A DNA stretch of 64,000 nt from Gerris lacustris (GCA_951217055.1 OX578280.1:43527882-43591881), one strand, 5' to 3'; positions 1 to 15,342 are shown, counted from the stretch's first letter. The notes: generated by a model from the letters alone, not told the origin. Program-made: numbers and translations.

Positions 1-1175
1 AAGAATAATAATAATAAGCTTCACTGGCATCCTTTCCAGGACAGAAGTCTCTCCTTAAGGAGGAAAGACTCAGATTTGAGGTTAGAAAAGTCTTTTCTCT
101 CCCTTGTCCCATCACTCGTGGTTCCTAGCCACTCTTTTAAAAATACGAATTTAACCATGTAGATTTACATGACTGTACATGTTGTTTACATGTAGTTTTC
201 CAGTTAGTTAAATTCAGTGTAAGTCGTACCGATATTTTCAAATATTTTTTTTTAAAATAGTAAAATTCTGGAAAAGAGGAAAAACTAAATGCTTAATCTA
301 ATCCACTAATTAGGGTCGTGTAAATTTATATATTAGGATGTTGTTTTAAAGCCCTTTTCAGTGAGATTTAAGAAAATCCTTGTACAAGGGTTTGGGCCCC
401 CTTGTCTGCAGCTAGTGATTTTTTCTTTCGTATAGATAGAGTTGGTAGAAGTGGGTGGTTTTTTTTTCTTTTGGTTTGATTGTGATGGTAGTGTGAAGGT
501 ATTGTGAAAAGAGAAAGGTTAGCCAATGCGATTAGTGTTGAAGCAACAAGTCAACTTCACCATGTATACTTCTTTTTCTTTCAACTAACAACTTTTTTTT
601 TAAAAAAAATAAAAAAACCTTTTGAAATAAATTTTTATTTAATACTATACATCGTATGGCTCAATCGTAAAGTTCTAACAAGTTCAGTCGTAAAAATCTA
701 AAAATCTAAAAAAGTTTCAGGGTAATTGATTGTTATTCAACTTTCAAACTTATCGATGTACTTGCTCTGTTACAAAAAAAAGATTTTCCATCAAATAAAA
801 AATTTCCAAAGAAATGAAAATATTAAAATGTTGTTTTTCAAAGAAATAAATATGTTGAATTTATTTTTTATATATCTTTATTGCATAACATAACTGCAAT
901 GAATTATATGTTGTAAATTTTAGTGCGGACATTGTTTATTTGGTTTGTGTGATATGAAAAGGTGATAGTTTAGGGACTACCCTTTGTGACGTTGATATAC
1001 TAAAGTAAAGATAGTGAGAGTGAATATAATTCTTTATATAATTAAATAAATAAAATTAAATAATTCATAGCAAAGCTAATAAGGAGGAGTTTATAAAATG
1101 TTTTTCACTTTGATGTTTAATAAATAAATCCCTTTGGCACTGCCTTTTCAGGCGTCGAGAGGGGTTGTACTAGAG
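1..1175. other. Unassigned AT-rich sequence
   Basis: I see no gene here. The sequence is AT-rich with T and A homopolymer runs (for example around 590-620). The one open frame, at 504-701, runs through poly-T and has no recognisable domain. Confidence 0.6.
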
Positions 1176-1340
1176 CAGGGGTCTACAATCTTTTTGGTAT
1201 TCGAGCCAAATCTGGATGGTCTATAGCAGGCCGGATGGAGTAAGCAACACTTATCCATTGGACTTCACAATGTTCAGCAATATTCGGATAAGCACTATCT
1301 ATTTTGGCCAAAATAATTTCAATCAGACTCGTGCTGATCT
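1176..1340 (+). mobile_element. hAT-like transposon end (fragment)
   Basis: The stretch starting CAGGGGTC and continuing with a CTTTTTGGTAT segment resembles the terminal inverted repeats of hAT-superfamily elements, which commonly begin CAGGGGTC. The matching opposite end and an 8-bp target duplication are not visible, so this is at best a relic. It could also be a chance match. Confidence 0.4.
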
Positions 1341-1875
1341 TTGTTGATGTTTATATGGCATTTGATTATGGAAAGAACTTATAACATTGTGTTGTGTAGG
1401 ATCAATTGTTAACTTTTATTGTGGTACGGCGGCAATCTTTCTTAAGAACTTGAATTGGGTGATTTGGGTGTTGTTTTTCAAACAAATAATATTTTAAACG
1501 ACACATTTTGATTTGCTTCCAAAATACTACATCTTTGAGGAAATCCCACGTGGTTAAATGATTCCCAATTTTACACTCTTTTATTTTTTTAACTTCACTT
1601 GTTTTCTTGCTTGTCTCCAAATCTTGTAGCCTTAATTTGACCCACTTCCCGATTACCTAGAAAGCTGAAACTTACACAGATTATGAATTTCGGATATCAA
1701 TACAATAATCAATTATTAGTTAATATTATACTACAACAAGTGAAATACTTAAATTTATTTTACGTAGCAATACATAAACAGTGTCCATCGTTCTCACCGC
1801 TGGTGCTGCCCTCTTTCTCCATATAAAAGTGGAACTGATAGGGTAAATCATTCCTTCCACTATTTTACTGATTTG

Positions 1876-2200
1876 TCACCAAATGATTGTCACCAAGTGG
1901 TTGTACCTCCCTGCAGTGCAATTATTGTCTGAGGCACTTATTTCATGCTTAGGAGGTCCTTGGTTCGAGACCCACCCGTCTAGATCGAAGAATTTTTTAG
2001 AGGCACATATTATAGGAATTAGTTCCTCTTCTCCCTGGCCCCTCGGGGGCGCTACTGTGTATTCTAAACTGTGGAAAAAGTTTCCCCTACAAAACCTTAG
2101 CCACGCTCGTTCAAGAGGGAAGTTTACTATCTTCCTATAAAGTATCTCTGATTGTAGGTACCTTGTTATAAATAAACCTGCTGGTAATGAGTAGTAATTC
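1876..2200 (+). mobile_element. tRNA-derived SINE (class II tRNA-like head)
   Basis: The first ~100 bases look like a degenerate Leu/Ser-type tRNA. An A-box-like CACCAAGTGG lies near 1891 and a good B box, GGTTCGAGACC, near 1961, spaced further apart than in a class I tRNA, as expected with a long variable arm. A non-tRNA body follows that includes a short GC-rich part (CCCCTCGGGGGCGC). Pol III transcription from internal A and B boxes is how SINEs of this class are made. The open frames on both strands here are shadows of the SINE. No clear target duplication was found. Confidence 0.6.
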
Positions 2201-3544
2201 ATGTTTCACTAAGTTATTGGTTTTTTTGTTATTTTAAACCTAGGTAGAGAAAGTACGGTTACTATCATGTGCTTAAAAAGTAATTTATTAGGCTCGTGCA
2301 AGTTACAACAGATCGCACTCGTATATGGAATGCTATTTTACACAATTGTGACGTAATGTACTAATACTGAGTTAAGATGTAGGTACGATAAATTATTGTT
2401 ATTATTTGATTTTTTGTATTAACAAAAGAAAAAAAAATGGTTTTTCCGATTGTCAATTTTTCCTGAAAGAAGTAGTTCAGGGTGAAGCAATATGTCTGCA
2501 GTGAATTTCTACTGGGTTTACGAGACATGTTTGTGACGTGCACCCTCCCCCCGCCATCAGGACTGGTTTCCATATGGAAAACAATAGGAATCCAGTGTAG
2601 AGTTGATTTGCCCAAGTTTGGAACAGCTGGTGTCGCAATAACATAGGAACCTATATACACGGATACATAAGGTTCAATACAAGGGCAAGTTAGGCCTCAC
2701 GTTCACGTATATCCCTTCATATAATATGATATTGTTTAGACCTCGGTGACACTCGTTCTAACATAGTCTTCATAATATGCTTGTCTCCCCCCCCCCCCTC
2801 CTCCCATATACTTTTACATGGTTCATCTTATAAAACTTTCCAAGTGTTCGTTATTTTGATTTTTGTGAAATATTTTTGAACAAAGCTACTCTTAGGTACC
2901 AGCTATAAATCTATTCTTACAAACTTTAGCAAGTTCTCTTTTTAGTCCACTCTAGGTCATTTCCCTTCCCCACTTTGAAGATGGTCAAGTAGTCCAAATA
3001 TAAATAACTTAAATTTATTTAACTATGGATTTCCTTCTACATTCTTAAAGTAGTTTAAAAATATTTCGACCCCATTTGGGTTATCATCTAGCTAAAATCA
3101 TTATTATGATGTACCCTAAAGACCGTTAAAAGCTAAATTTGAGGTAGGGATGCCTGGGTGAGATTGATATCAATATCGGATCTAGAAATAATCAGGCAGC
3201 CCAGCCTGTTCCAGATTACAGCAGCTTAGGGTTGGGACATCGATAGCTAAAGCGATGTTTACGATTTTTGACATCGATCCGATCCAACATAAATTTCTTC
3301 GCTGCAGTGAAAAGAAAACATGTTTTTGTTTTTTTTATCCCAAACCTTTTCGACGAGCAAAAAAAAGTTCAAATTTCAAAAAGTTCACCTATTTTGTAGT
3401 TCTCGGCCTATTGTTTTCGTTGTTTTTTCAGATCTACATGGATCTTTTTCGGTCCGATACACCGATGTTTTCGATAGATCGACGCACAAACCCAACTAAT
3501 TGTTTGAATCCGTCAAGTATGGGGTCAAATAATGGGGCGGCGGC
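2201..3544. other. Unassigned intergenic sequence
   Basis: No gene recognised. It contains a C-run near 2787-2798 and a frame at 3255-3620 without any known domain; the last part of that frame overlaps the antisense of the neighbouring LINE relic. Confidence 0.5.
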
Positions 3545-4100
3545 CGTTAATGCGTACCTCCAGACCTTGTCGAGGGAAACGCTCTTCTCCCATTCTTTGC
3601 ACATGTCCAAACCATCTTAGTCTATTTATTTTAACTTCCTGACTTATAGGTGTGGTCCCAAGGTTATCTCTGATTACCTGATTCCTCACTCTGTCTCTTC
3701 TGGTTTTTCCAGCTATAGACCGTGATACCTCAGATCTCCTGAGCTTGCACTATACTTGATACTTTCTAGTTTGCTTGTGAGTGCTCAGGATTCAGAGCCA
3801 TAGCTTAGAATAGGTACATACATAGTCTTATACACTGCCATTTTAGTATGGCTGGAAATTCTTCTTTCCTGCTTTCTTAGGAACTTGTGGTTTACTGGAT
3901 AGAACATCCTTTCCGGCTGCAATTCGGCTACTGATTTCCTAGTTCTGTTTCCCATCCCTGCTAATTTCATCTCCTAGATACTTGAAATTGTCCACTTGCT
4001 TTAGCTGTTCTTCCTTTATGGCTATCCTGTGGCTACCTCTCGATCAATTACCATCAAGCAGTCTTTTCTAAGCTTATTTTCAAACCCCCTCTTTTCCATT
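3545..4100 (-). pseudogene. Non-LTR retrotransposon reverse transcriptase, 3-prime part (broken)
   Basis: Read on the minus strand from about 4100 down, the translation gives, in shifting frames, the late part of a LINE reverse transcriptase. First comes a GLKISLEKT-like segment, then FKYLG in a DNFKYLGDEISRDG context. An RRISSHTKMAVYKTM...PILSYGSES block follows, and finally VRNQVIRDNLG then RLRWFGHVQRM. FKYLG, the LxYGSExW block and RLRWxGHVxRM are typical of the thumb and C-terminal region of animal non-LTR RTs. Several stops and at least two frame changes separate the blocks, and the polymerase core (YADD region) is absent. It is a 5-prime-truncated dead copy. The clade (RTE/CR1-like) is not settled by these motifs. 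Confidence 0.85.
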
Positions 4101-4641
4101 TCTTTAGTAGTAATTACAATTAGATAATTCTGGCAGCCTAGGTTAGCCATCCTATGTGAAGGAAAAAATAAAGCCAATAGGCGGCTATCCTTAGGTTATC
4201 CAATAACATTTTTGTTTGCCTAGTTGGCCTAGCTAAAAAATATCATTGAAATTTAACATTCAATATTAATTTAATTGAATTTTGCATCACTCGTTTTATG
4301 TTTAAAGAATATGAAGACAACCCTTGTGTTATTTTATTCAAACAACAATATAGTGCAACATTTAAATTGACGTTTCATGAAGGGCTTGGATTTTAATTAA
4401 TGTTTTGTTTTAAAAGGGTAAAAAATTCAATATAAAATTACTTAAAAAGTAAATTAAATTATTGAAGATTTTTAAAATACTTTTTTTGTACGTATAGAGT
4501 GTCACTACGCTTTCCAATTACTTTTCTTCCCCTCTTACTATAAATTATTGTTGTTTTTTATATATATATATATATATTTTCCATTAGTGATTTCCAACAT
4601 ATTTTGAATGAACACTAAAAGTGGAAAATATAATTACAGAA

Positions 4642-4746
<105 letters not shown>

Positions 4747-6340
4747 TGTATATGTATATTATAAATTAAATCAAATTGTTTTTCAGTATTTAATTGGAAA
4801 ATGTATCGTTGTAATTGAGTGTTAATGGTAAGCTCTACACCCTCTCTCTCTCACACTTTCATTGCTTCCGAGCTTACTGAAGGGAGCGAAAGCTATGTGA
4901 TCGTTTTAAGGAACGATTTTTTTTACATTATTTTTACATGACTCGTGTACAACTTTGTGTAATTGCCAAGTCAGAATTTTTTTTTTAAATAAACGTGTAG
5001 AGTGATTTGGGAATGAAAATGTTTGAGTTTATGAGGGACAGAGGATAAAGGGGGGGGGGGGGGGGGCAGACAAACAACATCCCTTACTTGTACTGGATAA
5101 ATTAGACCTAGTTGAACTTACTTGGACAGAGGGAGACTTGGCTAAACACAACTTTTACTACACGAAAAAAAATTGTACTTATGATTAATGAATCTCCCTC
5201 GATATTATTTATCTGGCGCGTAGGTCAGCTTATCACCGCTGTTACTATAAGTAGAGAAGGATATTATTGAAATGTATCAAAGAAGTGTTGATGTAAAGAG
5301 GAACTGTATTAGAAAACTCTCGCTGTTTATAGATATTCGATTAATCTGCAAGAATAACAGCCTAAACATATTTAATAATGTACTTATATTCGTAAATATG
5401 AAAATATTTTTTCACCTTTCTGATTAATCAAACTTTGGTAATAAAATAGGACTTAAAACCTAAAGGTGAGAGCACCTCTTAATTTTCTCATCCCCCTGAA
5501 CTCGTTTCATGTTTTATACTCTCCTTATATTAAAAGTGTATATAAATATATATCATTTTAATTTGATTAAAAAAAATTCCGATGAGATAAAAGATGATAA
5601 AAAGGGAATGCTTACTTTAAACAATTTCAAATTTTATATTCCGCCCAATATAAACCCTCTTTCCGATAAATATTCATTAAATTACAACATTACTTAATTT
5701 CGGATCAGGTAACCTCTAATTTAAACTTTTATATAGTAAGTAAAGACTGGGCTAGATGTATTCCAGACCAAAGGTATTTTCATAAGGATTAAAGCAAACT
5801 TTATTATTTTATTACTTTATTTTAGAAACCTTTAAAGTTTCGTTATTTTGTTTCCCATATTTATTTTTCTTTAAACTAACGTAAAATAAGGTGGCCTTTA
5901 AAAAAAATACTAGAACAAAATATACTTTTTCTCTTATTTCACTCTGTTTTTAATCTTCGTATTTTTTGGGGCTCTTTTATTCTCTTTACGCAGCAAGATC
6001 AAGTTAATTCAATCTCTATCTCTCTCAGTTTACTCTTCCTATGTTTTTTTTTTCCTCTGTATTGCTTTTTTCCCTTTTAACGGCAACGGAGTCAGATCGT
6101 AAAAAAAAGATAATTACGTTTTCCAGAAATTTTATCTGTTGGAAAGAAAATGTTACATTATTATAACTAGAACCTATCTTCTCTCCTTATTCTCCCCTTT
6201 TATTTATATTGTCTTTTTTCCCTCCATTCTGTGTTTATATGGCTCAGTTTTTTTTTTTTTTTAGTATTTTAAAATCTTATTTCCTATCTCCTTTCTGATT
6301 ATAAGTAATAAGATCGCTTTTTTGGCTTTTTAAAACAACT

Positions 6341-6375
<35 letters not shown>

Positions 6376-7939
6376 TATTTTATATATTATTGATGCATAT
6401 GTATAAAATAATTTATTGATTTATAATCATAAACTACCAATTACTGTGGCACATAGCATCCTCGCGTCCTACTATAGAATGAATAGTCACACTCACATAA
6501 GTATACAATAATTTGATCCCCCGGGTTGACTTGAATCAATTCCCAGTGAGGTCACACTACTTTTTATTCAATAGATACTAAATTTACGCAGACGATTAAG
6601 GGGATCATCTGTGGGCTACTATAGACAATCCATCCCTTATTTATATTGTCATTACTCCTATATATCGTTTTTACTTTTCCTCACCTGTGGTAGGAAAAGT
6701 TACGGTTTTTTATTTCAATTAAGTGGCCTATGTATTACCCAATAATTCCAGATATTCCATTTCAAATTTATGGGAAAAAAATGTTTTGTTGTTTAAGGTA
6801 TTTTTTATCCATACATAAATTAAACGCGTACAAACACAAATATAATAAGGCGATTATATTTGTTTCAATGAGGACCTAAGTACGATTCTCCCCTTTGTGA
6901 TTCAATCGAAAAAAGTAGAGGGGGTAGACAATTACAAATGCAAATTACGTTTGATTAAATCACCTCTATCGTTGGATTAATTTCTAACAAAAAAGTAATT
7001 AGTTCGTTTTTACTGCGTCATTTAACTACATACAGAGTTGGTCTTTAATCGAAGGGAGTGAACTATACGATACTATAAAACCTCCCCCCCCCCCCCCGTT
7101 TCTTTTACCTTCTGATCAACACCTAATTAGGTTAGGTTATAACAGGCCGGGGTATCAGGCCACTTTACTAATTTACTCGATGTGATAATCAGTGTGAAAC
7201 ATGTCTCACCTCTTTATGATTCCAACTCACCAGATATGTGGGTGTTAGACCTAGGGTGTCATTCGCGTTGGGAGAACGCTTCAAGCTCGGCTACGTCGGT
7301 CCAATTTCTTATTATATATCAATTTAAATAAAATGGTTGTGCGTGAAGTCTCACGTAAAAAGGCATGGGCAAGCAAAATGTTGATGCTTTTTGACAAAAT
7401 GGGGAGGAAAATTAAACAATTTATATAAGTGTTTTATATATTTGTAATCTACTTCTACTCTTTAATACCTACCTATTATTTGATACCCCACTGCTGAATT
7501 TTTGAAAAGAACAGCTGATAATTTTGAATTCGCTATATTTTTTTCTTTGTGCGTACCGAAACGATCTTTAATAATATAAAGCTACATGTTTTATTCCTCT
7601 TGATTTATAAGTTATTGGAACCGTACAGAGTGACAGACTGACAGACACAGAAACGAAACTATAAGGGTTTCTTTTTTTAGTTTTACCCCAAGAAACCCTA
7701 AAATACAAAAACATTCGTTTATTGCAACATTACATAATATACAATACAAGCAATACAGGTGGTTAATGATTGGGGAGTAGTAGCATGAATTGACTAGATG
7801 TAAGATTCTGTTCAATGACAGCACTTACTGGCGTGTTAAATCAGATAGTAAACATAGATAATCTCGAAGATAAGTAAATAATAAATAATTAATTAATTGA
7901 TATAAATATAGTTATAAGTATCAACTTTTACTACACTGT
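4747..7939. other. Unassigned AT-rich sequence with repeat scraps
   Basis: No gene recognised. Near 4866-4912 and 6446-6475 lie short pieces of family Z (GCTTCCGAGC... and ACATAGC...CCTCGCGTCC). Homopolymers occur at 5050-5066 (G), 6343-6370 (A) and 7083-7097 (C). Around 5108-5140 is a segment (ACTTGGACAGAGGGAGAC) that recurs near 51010. Confidence 0.5.
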
Positions 7940-8470
7940 TAACAAGTCTCTTGGCCTCTGCCGCTTAAGGCGCAGTGTTTTAAAAAAAATTAGGATACTT
8001 TTTCATTTCATACATTCCGAAAACTGAATCCAGCCTTAACTTTTTTCGTGTATGTATTATTATGTGTGTATGTGTATTGTATACTAGTTTTGTATATGTG
8101 TGTCTGTCGCCACCAGTCCTTCTTTATAGGCGCAAAACTGCTTAACGAAGTGGATTAATTTTTTTCAAAGGTGAGCTCAAACATGTTGCGCATGTTGTAG
8201 GCTTGGTGTCATCTAAAAATATTGAGTAGAACCAGTTATTAACAATTTTATTACACCAATAACCTAAAAATTTGACTACGTATTAAGTATACATTAAGTT
8301 TTAAAACCCACTGACTCGTTAATCCAAATGTTTGGGTACTTCTAGACCACCTAGAGACTCGCAGTTTTTTGCGTTTGGTCGGAAATTGGCCCAAACCGAA
8401 ACGGCGCGCCTTATCCGTCTAGGACGTCACACTCTGCTATTATCCTTTAGGCGCTGCGCGCCCTCAGAAT
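7940..8470. repeat. Possible dispersed repeat, family not identified
   Basis: The text (GCCTCTGCCGC, then a GTGTATGTATTATTATGTGTG run, then GTCTGTCGCC and CTGCTTAACGAAGTGG) has the composition of a degenerate dispersed element and includes a GC-rich patch near 8400. No second copy is in this window, so the call rests on style only. Confidence 0.25.
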
Positions 8471-9168
8471 ATGGTTTAAATGAGTAAACACTATTATTGT
8501 GCTTCAATGGTTTCAAACTCTCAATAATATAGTCTGTAATATAATAATTATTCTTGATTTATCAATACCATTCGCTGACTAAATTTTAATTCCATGCCTG
8601 CTTTTATATCTCGACAGTGAACCTATAGCTGGTCATGGCTAAACAATGGTCTATTTATATACATCCCGATTTTTTTAAAGTTTTGCTACTGTGATTTATT
8701 TAGTGTCATAGCAAATGCTAAAGCCCCTTAAAATTATTATAATTTAATATTGTTACATATAAATTGTTATTGTTACATTAGCATTTTTTAAATTTTGAAA
8801 TCCACTTTCTCCTTTTAAAATGGTTGTTTGTTGTTTTGTAAATCTATGGAATATTACATATTTTAGCCTAATTGGAAGTTAAATTTGTTATTGTTCAATA
8901 TGTTTATTTGTAATTCCTTGCGGAGTGAAAGAGAAGTGGCTGGGATTATATTGCCTGTTGAAAACAACAATTCTCCTGGGTAATTCAAAAACAACTATAG
9001 AAATTGCATGTATTCCGTATTCCTATATTGGTTTTTTGGTTTAGGAAGTGGAGGGAAGTACAGTTGTGAGAAAATTGTTCGTTAGGGTATTACACAATTG
9101 TGCACGGGATGCAATCGTGTTGTGTATGAACCCCGTGCGGTTTTAGACCTTCGCTTCAAGCGGGGGAG

Positions 9169-9205
9169 AGTTTGCCAAGGCAGAAATGCCTTGGCGGACT
9201 AAACT
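9169..9205 (+). other. GNRA-capped hairpin in a locally GC-rich patch
   Basis: A 9-bp perfect stem, GCCAAGGCA with TGCCTTGGC, is closed by a GAAA tetraloop (9174-9195). Outside it AGTTT (9169-9173) pairs with AAACT (9201-9205), leaving a five-base bulge. The surrounding 9030-9340 is more GC-rich than its neighbours. The function is unknown; it may be part of a repeat body or a folded RNA. Confidence 0.5.
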
Positions 9206-9393
9206 CCTATATATTATTTGCCCTTAGCTTCAGAATGAAGGGGTAGGAGGTCTTGCCTACAAACTCCACAACGTTAGGGCGGTTCTAGGGGTAGGAAAGT
9301 TTTTAGCCTATAGGTTGCAAGTTAATAACTTTTCAAACTAATAGCACAACCATCAGGGAGAGGAGAGCTTCACCAGGATTTTAAAGTTTTACC

Positions 9394-9594
9394 GTGGTGA
9401 AAATTCGCTTCTCGGAAAACAGGGTCCCATCCCTAGACTACCAACACACTTTCCGCATTAAAGAAAAACCTCCCAAAACCATGTTACTCGAAACGGACGG
9501 ACAACACAACCCCCCTCACCCGGAAAAACTAATTACCCAACTAGAACTGGAAAACCGGGTCCTCTTTCACACTGGTTACCCAAAACACTACTAA
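9394..9594 (+). CDS. Unrecognised short open frame (66 codons), doubtful
   Basis: The frame begins with GTG-adjacent sequence and is polar and proline-containing, without low-complexity runs. I see no domain, signal peptide or membrane segment. Its first methionine is not supported by any other signal. It lies just downstream of the GC-rich hairpin patch. It could be an exon piece or chance. Confidence 0.15.
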   Translation: MVKIRFSENRVPSLDYQHTFRIKEKPPKTMLLETDGQHNPPHPEKLITQLELENRVLFHTGYPKHY

Positions 9595-9599
9595 CTACT

Positions 9600-10370
9600 A
9601 GTTTCGACTAAAAACTTTTAAAGACCTCGAAAAAGAACAAAATTACCATCTACCCAAATACCCCTTTTTTCATGCATCTAAATTAATTTATTATAAAGCT
9701 GTAAAGGCAAAAAGCATTAATTTAATATAGACATAATTGTATTAAATAACTCAAAAAATTATTGTTTAATCCAAACTGTAATGAAATTTAACTCTCCATT
9801 TTATTAAATTTTGCAGCAGATGAAATTAGTAATATGCAGTGTGTTCCCCGATCGTCGCATGAAGGGTTTCGAGAAGTATCTATGAAACACTAAAAAGATA
9901 GAAGGAAAACAGAGGTGAGAAGGTAACATAGGCATAGAGGAAGGAACCCAACTCAAGTTTGTTAGATTTTACCTCCATGATCTTCTCCTAAAACCAGATT
10001 ACCACCCACTATACCAATAAAAATTAAATTTTAAAAACATTGAGCAGGTTTGCATAAGAATTATTGAGGCAGTCATTAATGACAGACCGGAAATTATAGC
10101 AGTTATTAGATTTTTTTCTGGGAATCGTCTCCATCTACCTAGTTTTTTCTCATTAGTTTCTCTACCACGTATGAGGATATCATCTAGGTCAACGTGGAGC
10201 TTCCTTCCCAATATAAGTTTAGCTAGGGCTAGGGCTGTGACTTTTTTCCCCACAACTGATGGAATGAGGATGCTGGTAAGCTCGGGTTTTCAGACACCGG
10301 GTTGAGCTACCAATATAAACAGCAAAAGGTCACAGCTTATTACAATAATTATTCATAATATAATTAATTC
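9600..10370. other. Unassigned sequence
   Basis: The minus-strand frame at 9999-10253 (84 codons) shows no known domain and is probably chance. Nothing else was seen. Confidence 0.45.
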
Positions 10371-10640
10371 AGTATTTATATAATTTAATTTTTATTTATT
10401 TAATTGTTTATTTATTTTATTCATTTATTCATTTTTGCAATATTATAGTATTTATATACATATATTTTTACTTATTTTAGTTTTAAATAGTTCCAAATTT
10501 CTCTACTCTTTAACTTCATTTGGTAATTGATTAAATAATAATACTTTTAATTTTACTAATAATACTTCTACCTTACAAAACAACCACGCCTTTGTGCCAT
10601 AGAGGTTGTAAGGGCTGGTACAACGTAGTGATCTCTTATT
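10370..10640 (-). pseudogene. 3-prime end of a non-LTR retrotransposon (second copy of the 29 kb family)
   Basis: The stretch containing TTTTAAATAGTTCCAAATTT, then TTTGGTAATTGATTAAATAA, then TTTGTGCCATAGAGGTTGTA matches, in order, the C-terminal coding end of the LINE at 28941-29617. On the minus strand these correspond to the MAQRxWSYK...LFNQLPNELK region, here broken. The AT-only stretch at 10340-10440 corresponds to the LINE 3-prime untranslated region. Confidence 0.65.
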
Positions 10641-11078
10641 AGACCCTAGTTATTATGACATGGTCTATTTTCTAAGTTATGTCTCCTTCCTAAAAGCGGG
10701 TTAGACATTTAATTAATATTGATAAAAATGTTTAAGAGTCAGTATCGAGAGCTGCTAAAACAGTGGTTTTAAATGTTCCTAATGTCGGCGTGCAAATATA
10801 ATTTGCAAAAATCCCTTATAAGTAATTGAGAAACAGATTTAAAAGTTAACCTTTCGGGAAAAGTAGGTATTTTCTTCCTGTTCCCTTTCCCCCGGTGTTT
10901 TTTCGCATCGTTGAGTTGGGTGGAAATGATGTTTTATTAATATATGATTACAATCTTAAGAGAAGCCTCTTCCAAGTATAATCTTTTTATATTAACTTTT
11001 AGTTAACACTTTTGTTTGTTTTTGCCTGCCGTCTGTAATTATTCTTAAAAGCACAAAATAGATTTTGGTTCTTTTACA

Positions 11079-11318
11079 CTATAGGAATATTTTTCTTATC
11101 CGCTTAATCTTTCCTTCTCTCCATGACCAAAGAAATAAATAATTTCCTTCCTGAGAAGAAAATCTGTTAGACGTTTTTTGGGGGTTTTTAATGAAATTTT
11201 CCGTCGACAAAGAAGCTTGGGTTTCTTCTAATTTTTTAGCGCCTCCTGAAGCTTCAATATTAAAATTTGAGTTGAGTTTCTCGCCGAGGCTCTGGATTGT
11301 TGATGTTTTTAATTTCAT
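11079..11318 (-). CDS. Unrecognised Lys/Glu/Ser-rich open frame (79 codons), doubtful
   Basis: This minus-strand frame is charged and free of simple repeats, and upstream at 11460-11360 another minus frame reads MTAPEEENKKKCLRSPKGEDKIKN before a stop. The composition resembles coding sequence but no domain can be named. It might be a decayed gag-like or host exon fragment, or chance. Confidence 0.2.
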   Translation of the reverse strand: MKLKTSTIQSLGEKLNSNFNIEASGGAKKLEETQASLSTENFIKNPQKTSNRFSSQEGNYLFLWSWREGKIKRIRKIFL

Positions 11319-11536
11319 TTCTTCTCGGAAGAAACCGAGTCAAGTCTCCATGATAATTAATTTTTAATCTTGTCTTCTCCCTTTGGACTTCTTAAACATT
11401 TTTTCTTATTTTCTTCTTCTGGTGCCGTCATTTCTTCAATTTCAGTTATTAGTTCTAATCTAATGTGTTTTAAAAAGAGTGCATTTTAAGTTAAACTGTT
11501 AGCAGTTTTTTTTCTTTGCCTATATTTGTTAATACG

Positions 11537-11640
<104 letters not shown>

Positions 11641-11642
11641 AA

Positions 11643-11703
11643 CTGGTGAAAAGTAGAGTGCAAGCTCAGGAGATGAGATACCTGAGGTCTGTTACTATAA
11701 GTA
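11643..11703 (+). pseudogene. Short non-LTR RT fragment
   Basis: In one plus frame the segment reads KSRVQAQEMRYLRSVTISK. The same nucleotide block (GTGCAAGCTCAGGAGAT) appears in the minus-strand LINE relic at 3.5-4.1 kb, just downstream of its LSYGSES block. It is therefore a ~60-bp scrap of the same LINE family. Confidence 0.6.
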
Positions 11704-11888
11704 AATTCTCTATTAAGTAAGTTTTACTGGTCATTGGTTAAATTAAATTATAGATTTACCTCTTTATTCTCTTGTTAAAAAACGTAAAAAGCTAATTATT
11801 TAATAATAATAAAATGTCAGTTATAAATTACTAAACAATTTATAGATAAATTAAGAGAGGACCAGTGGAACCCCCCTTTTTTCACGGG

Positions 11889-12167
11889 GAAAAAGTAGCC
11901 CACGTAGCTAATTGCTATCGCATCCGTCTACCATGCACTAGGGTCCTGGTTCGAATCCCGACTACTCCGGCAAGGTTAGTTCACCCAGCAACACCATATA
12001 AATGGTTAGCTGCTTAAATGAAGTGGCGTCCATCAGCAGGTTTATACTGCTGATAGGGCGACTCGCCTAACCCTTGTTATCCAATACATATAGTTGTATA
12101 AGCCCTTTGGCAGGCCCAAACCCATAGCGGGCTTTTGCGGCAAATATGTAATATTATTATTATTGTA
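11889..12167 (+). mobile_element. tRNA-derived SINE
   Basis: The head resembles a tRNA: an A-box-like TAGCTAATTGC near 11905 and a perfect B box GGTTCGAATCC at about 11948-11958, followed by CGACTACTCCGG. The tRNA-unrelated body follows, with a conserved-looking hairpin (GTCCATCAGCAGG / CTGCTGATAGGG) and CCCTTTGGCAGG. The copy ends in an ATT-type simple tail (ATTATTATTATTG). This layout of pol III head, body and simple tail is that of a SINE rather than a functional tRNA gene. Confidence 0.75.
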
Positions 12168-12928
<761 letters not shown>

Positions 12929-13171
12929 AAAAAACACATTTATTGAACATTTTTTATTATTAAATTCTGCTACCTTCAACAACTTTTTCCTACAAAATTG
13001 AAATTCCTTTGTTTCAACTACCTTTGTCTACAATGAATAAGAACTATTCATATTTCTGCAATTTCATGTTTTAAAATAATTTTATTCTGTTAGTGTTATA
13101 ATTTATAAACTTGGTAAAAAAGAAATATATTGTATATTGAACTTCTAATTTCCCTTTATATAAATGTGTGC

Positions 13172-13187
13172 ATATATATAAATATAT

Positions 13188-13270
<83 letters not shown>
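13172..13270. repeat. (TA)n microsatellite
   Basis: About 49 TA units with one AA interruption. Confidence 0.97.
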
Positions 13271-13274
<4 letters not shown>

Positions 13275-13743
13275 GTTAAATATTTTAATTACAAAACCGA
13301 AGTTTTAAGTCTCTCAAATTTTCTTAAGCCATAGAAAATAGTGGATATGAATCAACGAATAGAAAAAGAGTTGCCGTCATAATAATGGTTGTTTCCCGGT
13401 GAGGATTACTTATTCCATAGTCATACTTCATACAAAAACAATATTCTTACTTTCTTTATAGACTATTCCTATTACGGTCAGCATAAAACAAATATTGCTC
13501 TATTGCTCGTTTTTAGTTTTAAAAAGTAAGTTAAGTCGTTTTCAAAAAGTCCCCCTTTTCTTACCAAAAAGAATATTCCATCTATTTATTTATTTTTTTT
13601 TAAATTTATTTATTTTTTATTCCTGCTACCTTCCTTAAATAATCCTATTACTTTCATGCCAAAAATATTGTTTCTGCTATTCTTTAAAAAATATAGTTCC
13701 TCCTTTCCAGAATATTCCTCTTACTTTCATAATAAAATGAATA
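13271..13743. other. Unassigned AT-rich sequence before the Helitron
   Basis: No gene seen. The base just before the Helitron is A, as expected for A|T insertion. Confidence 0.5.
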
Positions 13744-15263
<1,520 letters not shown>

Positions 15264-15342
15264 TAAATTCTCGACCGTAAATATAAACAGAAAACAAACA
15301 AAACTCAGGTTTCGGTCACAAAAATCGTCTTTATGTTACAAT

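Noticed and set aside
11889..11971. Functional tRNA gene
   Set aside because: The A-box side does not fold into a clean cloverleaf and a SINE body with a simple tail follows.
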